In this document: piece by piece, positions 5,779 to 7,137 of the stretch
How positions within the stretch are numbered: the stretch's first letter is position 1
Layout of the letters: every line of letters starts with the position of its first letter
NCBI GenBank assembly: GCA_002786505.1
Contig: PCTK01000040.1
Span: 620-7,756 of the forward strand
DNA from: Nitrospinae bacterium CG22_combo_CG10-13_8_21_14_all_47_10
GTDB lineage: Bacteria > Nitrospinota > Nitrospinia > Nitrospinales > VA-1
Direction of reading: 5' to 3'
DNA: 7,137 bases
Notes under the pieces: generated by a model
Told to the model about the DNA's origin: nothing
Database searches by the model: none
The model's input: only the letters and a program-made list of their open reading frames with translations
Translations under genes and position numbers: made by a program

Positions 5779-6186
5779 TCATTTTTCGCGGCACTCGCAA
5801 TACCCCTCTTCTGTCCAGTGAATATTAATATAATCAGGGAAAATGGTTTGTCTGTCAAAATTAGCCAACTCGATCTGGGCGCAAGTCAAGTTGACAGCAC
5901 CTTCAAGGTTTGCGCCATGCAAGTAGCTGTCCATAAGTTCAGCGCCATCAAAGTCTGCATGCGAAAGGTCGGCCTCGCTTAAAACCGCACCCGTTAAATC
6001 AGCCCCTACCAGCCTCGCTTGGTGGAGATCCGCCTTGATCAAATAAGCCGCGGTCAAATCCGCTTGGGTCAAATTTGCCTGGCCGAGCTTCGCCCCCATT
6101 AATTTAGCATTGCTAAGGTCCACCCCGATTAATTTATCTTTAGAGGCTTCAACCTCTTTTTTCTTTAAAATCCATTCTTCCAGCAT
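5779..6186 (-). CDS. Pentapeptide-repeat protein (135 aa)
   Basis: Residues ~19-110 consist of about 17 tandem pentapeptides of the A(D/N)LxX type (for example GQANL, TQADL, IKADL, VGADL, SEADL, SHADF, HGANL). These form a right-handed quadrilateral beta-helix with Leu or Phe pointing inward. The N-terminal ~18 residues (MLEEWILKKKEVEASKDK) look like a charged capping helix. The C-terminal ~25 residues leave the repeat pattern and carry a CEC pair (Cys130, Cys132) near the end. There is no signal peptide or enzyme domain. Known relatives include DNA-mimicking gyrase inhibitors of the Qnr/MfpA type, but most have no known role, and nothing here marks it as one of those. ATG 6186-6184 is the only ATG before an in-frame stop upstream; it has no Shine-Dalgarno motif and is preceded by a small palindrome. 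It lies 101 nt downstream of rnc. Confidence 0.9.
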   Translation of the reverse strand: MLEEWILKKKEVEASKDKLIGVDLSNAKLMGAKLGQANLTQADLTAAYLIKADLHQARLVGADLTGAVLSEADLSHADFDGAELMDSYLHGANLEGAVNLTCAQIELANFDRQTIFPDYINIHWTEEGYCECREK

Positions 6187-6188
6187 AT

Positions 6189-6201
6189 TCGATAATATCG
6201 A
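6189..6201. repeat. 13-bp palindrome immediately before the pentapeptide-repeat gene start
   Basis: TCGATA (6189-6194), one base, then TATCGA (6196-6201) is a perfect 6+1+6 palindrome ending 2 nt before the start codon of the minus-strand gene. It occupies the place where a ribosome-binding site would be. It may be an operator or a small structure, or chance in AT-rich DNA. Confidence 0.3.
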
Positions 6202-6221
6202 CGGATTGCTTTAGGATGCTT

Positions 6222-6265
6222 TTCCAATAAAAGTTATCCCGCTAAAACTTTAATTGTTATTGGAA
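6222..6265. repeat. Imperfect long inverted repeat between rnc and the pentapeptide-repeat gene
   Basis: TTCCAATAA (6222-6230) pairs perfectly with TTATTGGAA (6257-6265). Directly inside, AAGTT (6231-6235) pairs with AACTT (6246-6250), leaving a 10-nt loop and a one-sided 6-nt bulge. The transcript from rnc would thus fold into a 14-pair bulged hairpin just after the rnc stop. No T-run follows on the minus strand, so it is not a standard terminator. It could instead be a processing or stability element. Confidence 0.45.
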
Positions 6266-6287
6266 TATCATAAAACCAAAAACCTTC

Positions 6288-7010
6288 TCAAACTTTAGAG
6301 AGGCCCGAAAAACTTTCCAAGGCCATTTTGGCGGCCGCCTGTTCCGCCTCCTTTTTACTCCGGCCCAACCCTTGGCCCTTAACTATATTTTTAACCATCA
6401 CCGCGACTTCAAATTCCTTGGCATGATCTGGCCCCAATTCATTAACCACTTTGTAGGAAGGCGTGCAAACCCATTTTTCCTGTGTGTATTCCTGTAATTC
6501 ACTTTTAAAATCCCTGAAAGACCAGGAGTGTGCAAAATTAGATATTTCCTCTTGCAAAAGGGGCAAAAACACTTTCGACACAGAATCCAACCCCCCATCC
6601 CTGAACAAAGCCCCGGCAACCGCTTCAAATGCATCCGCCAGGATGGAAGACTTGTCCCTTCCACCTGATAAATCTTCTCCTTTCCCAAGAAGCAGATATT
6701 TGCCTAATTCTATTTTTCGGGCAAGGTCGGCCAAACAACTTTCGTTGACCACTGCCGCACGGATTTTCGACAAGGTCCCTTCCGCATAATTACTGTATTT
6801 GCGCACAAGATAATCGCTGACCAGAATATCAAGAACAGAATCACCCAAAAATTCGAACCTCTCGTTATGTTTCAGGGATTCATTTTTTTCGTTCACATAG
6901 GATTTATGAGTCAAAGCTTTATTGAGAAGCCTCAGGTCGGAGAACTCGTAACCGAGGGTTTCCTGGAGGGAAGCAACTTGTTGAACGCGATCAGAAGGGA
7001 CTTCGATCAT
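6288..7010 (-). CDS. rnc: Ribonuclease III
   Basis: This is a complete 240-residue RNase III, normal length for the bacterial enzyme. It cuts double-stranded RNA in rRNA maturation and mRNA turnover in the cytoplasm. The endonuclease domain (~10-155) has the signature HNERFEFLGDSVLDI (48-62) with Glu53 and Asp57, and DAFEA with Asp127 and Glu130. These match the spacing of the catalytic Glu/Asp pairs of the E. coli enzyme. The C-terminal double-stranded-RNA-binding domain (~166-235) shows FKSELQEYTQ, the middle TPSYKVVNELGPDH and the final GLGRSKKEAEQAAAKMALE helix. ATG 7010-7008 starts 8 nt after the fabF stop. There is no Shine-Dalgarno motif, so translational coupling to fabF is likely. 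The fabF-rnc order is common in bacteria. A bulged hairpin lies just after the stop. Confidence 0.97.
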   Translation of the reverse strand: MIEVPSDRVQQVASLQETLGYEFSDLRLLNKALTHKSYVNEKNESLKHNERFEFLGDSVLDILVSDYLVRKYSNYAEGTLSKIRAAVVNESCLADLARKIELGKYLLLGKGEDLSGGRDKSSILADAFEAVAGALFRDGGLDSVSKVFLPLLQEEISNFAHSWSFRDFKSELQEYTQEKWVCTPSYKVVNELGPDHAKEFEVAVMVKNIVKGQGLGRSKKEAEQAAAKMALESFSGLSKV

Positions 7011-7018
7011 GGCGAAAA

Positions 7019-7137
7019 TTAATTTAAAAATTTCTTAAAGACTAGAACCCCGTTGGTTCCACCAAAGCCAAATGAATTAGAAACACATACATTTAAATTT
7101 CTTTCGCGGGCTTCGTTCGGCACATAATCTAAATCGC
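7019..7137 (-). CDS. fabF: 3-oxoacyl-[acyl-carrier-protein] synthase II, C-terminal end only
   Basis: The last 38 codons of a gene enter from the right edge on the minus strand and end at TAA 7021-7019. The peptide contains DLDYVPNEARE and then VSNSFGFGGTNGVLVFKK, the characteristic C-terminal signature of KAS II (FabF), the condensing enzyme that elongates acyl-ACP in fatty-acid synthesis. The catalytic Cys and the two His lie outside the window. FabB and other ketoacyl synthases share parts of this motif, but the DYVPN segment, the GTNG...FKK end and the position just before rnc favour FabF. The next gene, rnc, begins after only 8 nt, so they are probably co-transcribed. Confidence 0.92.
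   Translation of the reverse strand, partial: DLDYVPNEARERNLNVCVSNSFGFGGTNGVLVFKKFLN

Noticed and set aside
6463..6789. Plus-strand ORF of 108 codons opposite rnc
   Set aside because: It lies wholly inside the well-supported rnc gene on the other strand, has low-complexity composition and no recognisable domain.

Overview
The window is a compact stretch of bacterial chromosome. It is somewhat AT-rich, with coding on both strands, mostly short gaps, and no tRNA, rRNA, CRISPR array or insertion sequence that I can see. The gene content (fabF-rnc pair, GAF/HD-GYP phosphodiesterase, MgtE, pentapeptide-repeat protein, stand-alone cNMP-binding domain) suits a free-living Gram-negative of the Deltaproteobacteria or Nitrospinota type. 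No single gene proves this, so the taxonomic guess is an inference of modest confidence.

Left part, 1-3343. The 3' part of a GAF plus HD-GYP cyclic-di-GMP phosphodiesterase gene runs in from the left edge (+). It converges on a small lysine-rich ORF of unknown function (-). That ORF is divergent from mgtE (+), a full-length Mg2+ channel gene with a good candidate promoter in the divergent gap. mgtE ends 6 nt from the end of a convergent gene for a stand-alone lipoyl-like domain (-), which has lost the lysine that normally carries the cofactor.

Middle, 3344-3662. A gap carrying a plausible sigma-70 promoter leads to a 72-residue uncharacterised protein (+). Its stop lies only 3 nt from the stop of the first gene of the right-hand block.

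Right part, 3663-7137. Seven genes lie head to tail on the minus strand. In transcription order they are fabF (3' end only), rnc, a pentapeptide-repeat protein, a cNMP-binding-domain protein without a DNA-binding domain, a 66-residue single-pass membrane protein, a radical SAM protein of the Elp3-like (COG1243-type) group and an ABM-fold monooxygenase. Gaps are 8, 101, 62, 18, 28 and 37 nt, and no clear intrinsic terminator separates them, so they could form one long transcription unit or two. The fabF-rnc end is lipid synthesis and RNA processing housekeeping. The distal genes look like an accessory sensory or redox set whose joint role cannot be read from sequence.

I see no clear-cut new multi-gene system. 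The most interesting items are the lysine-less lipoyl domain, the cNMP-binding ORF followed in the same frame by a membrane-anchor ORF after a single stop, and the radical SAM gene linked to rnc.
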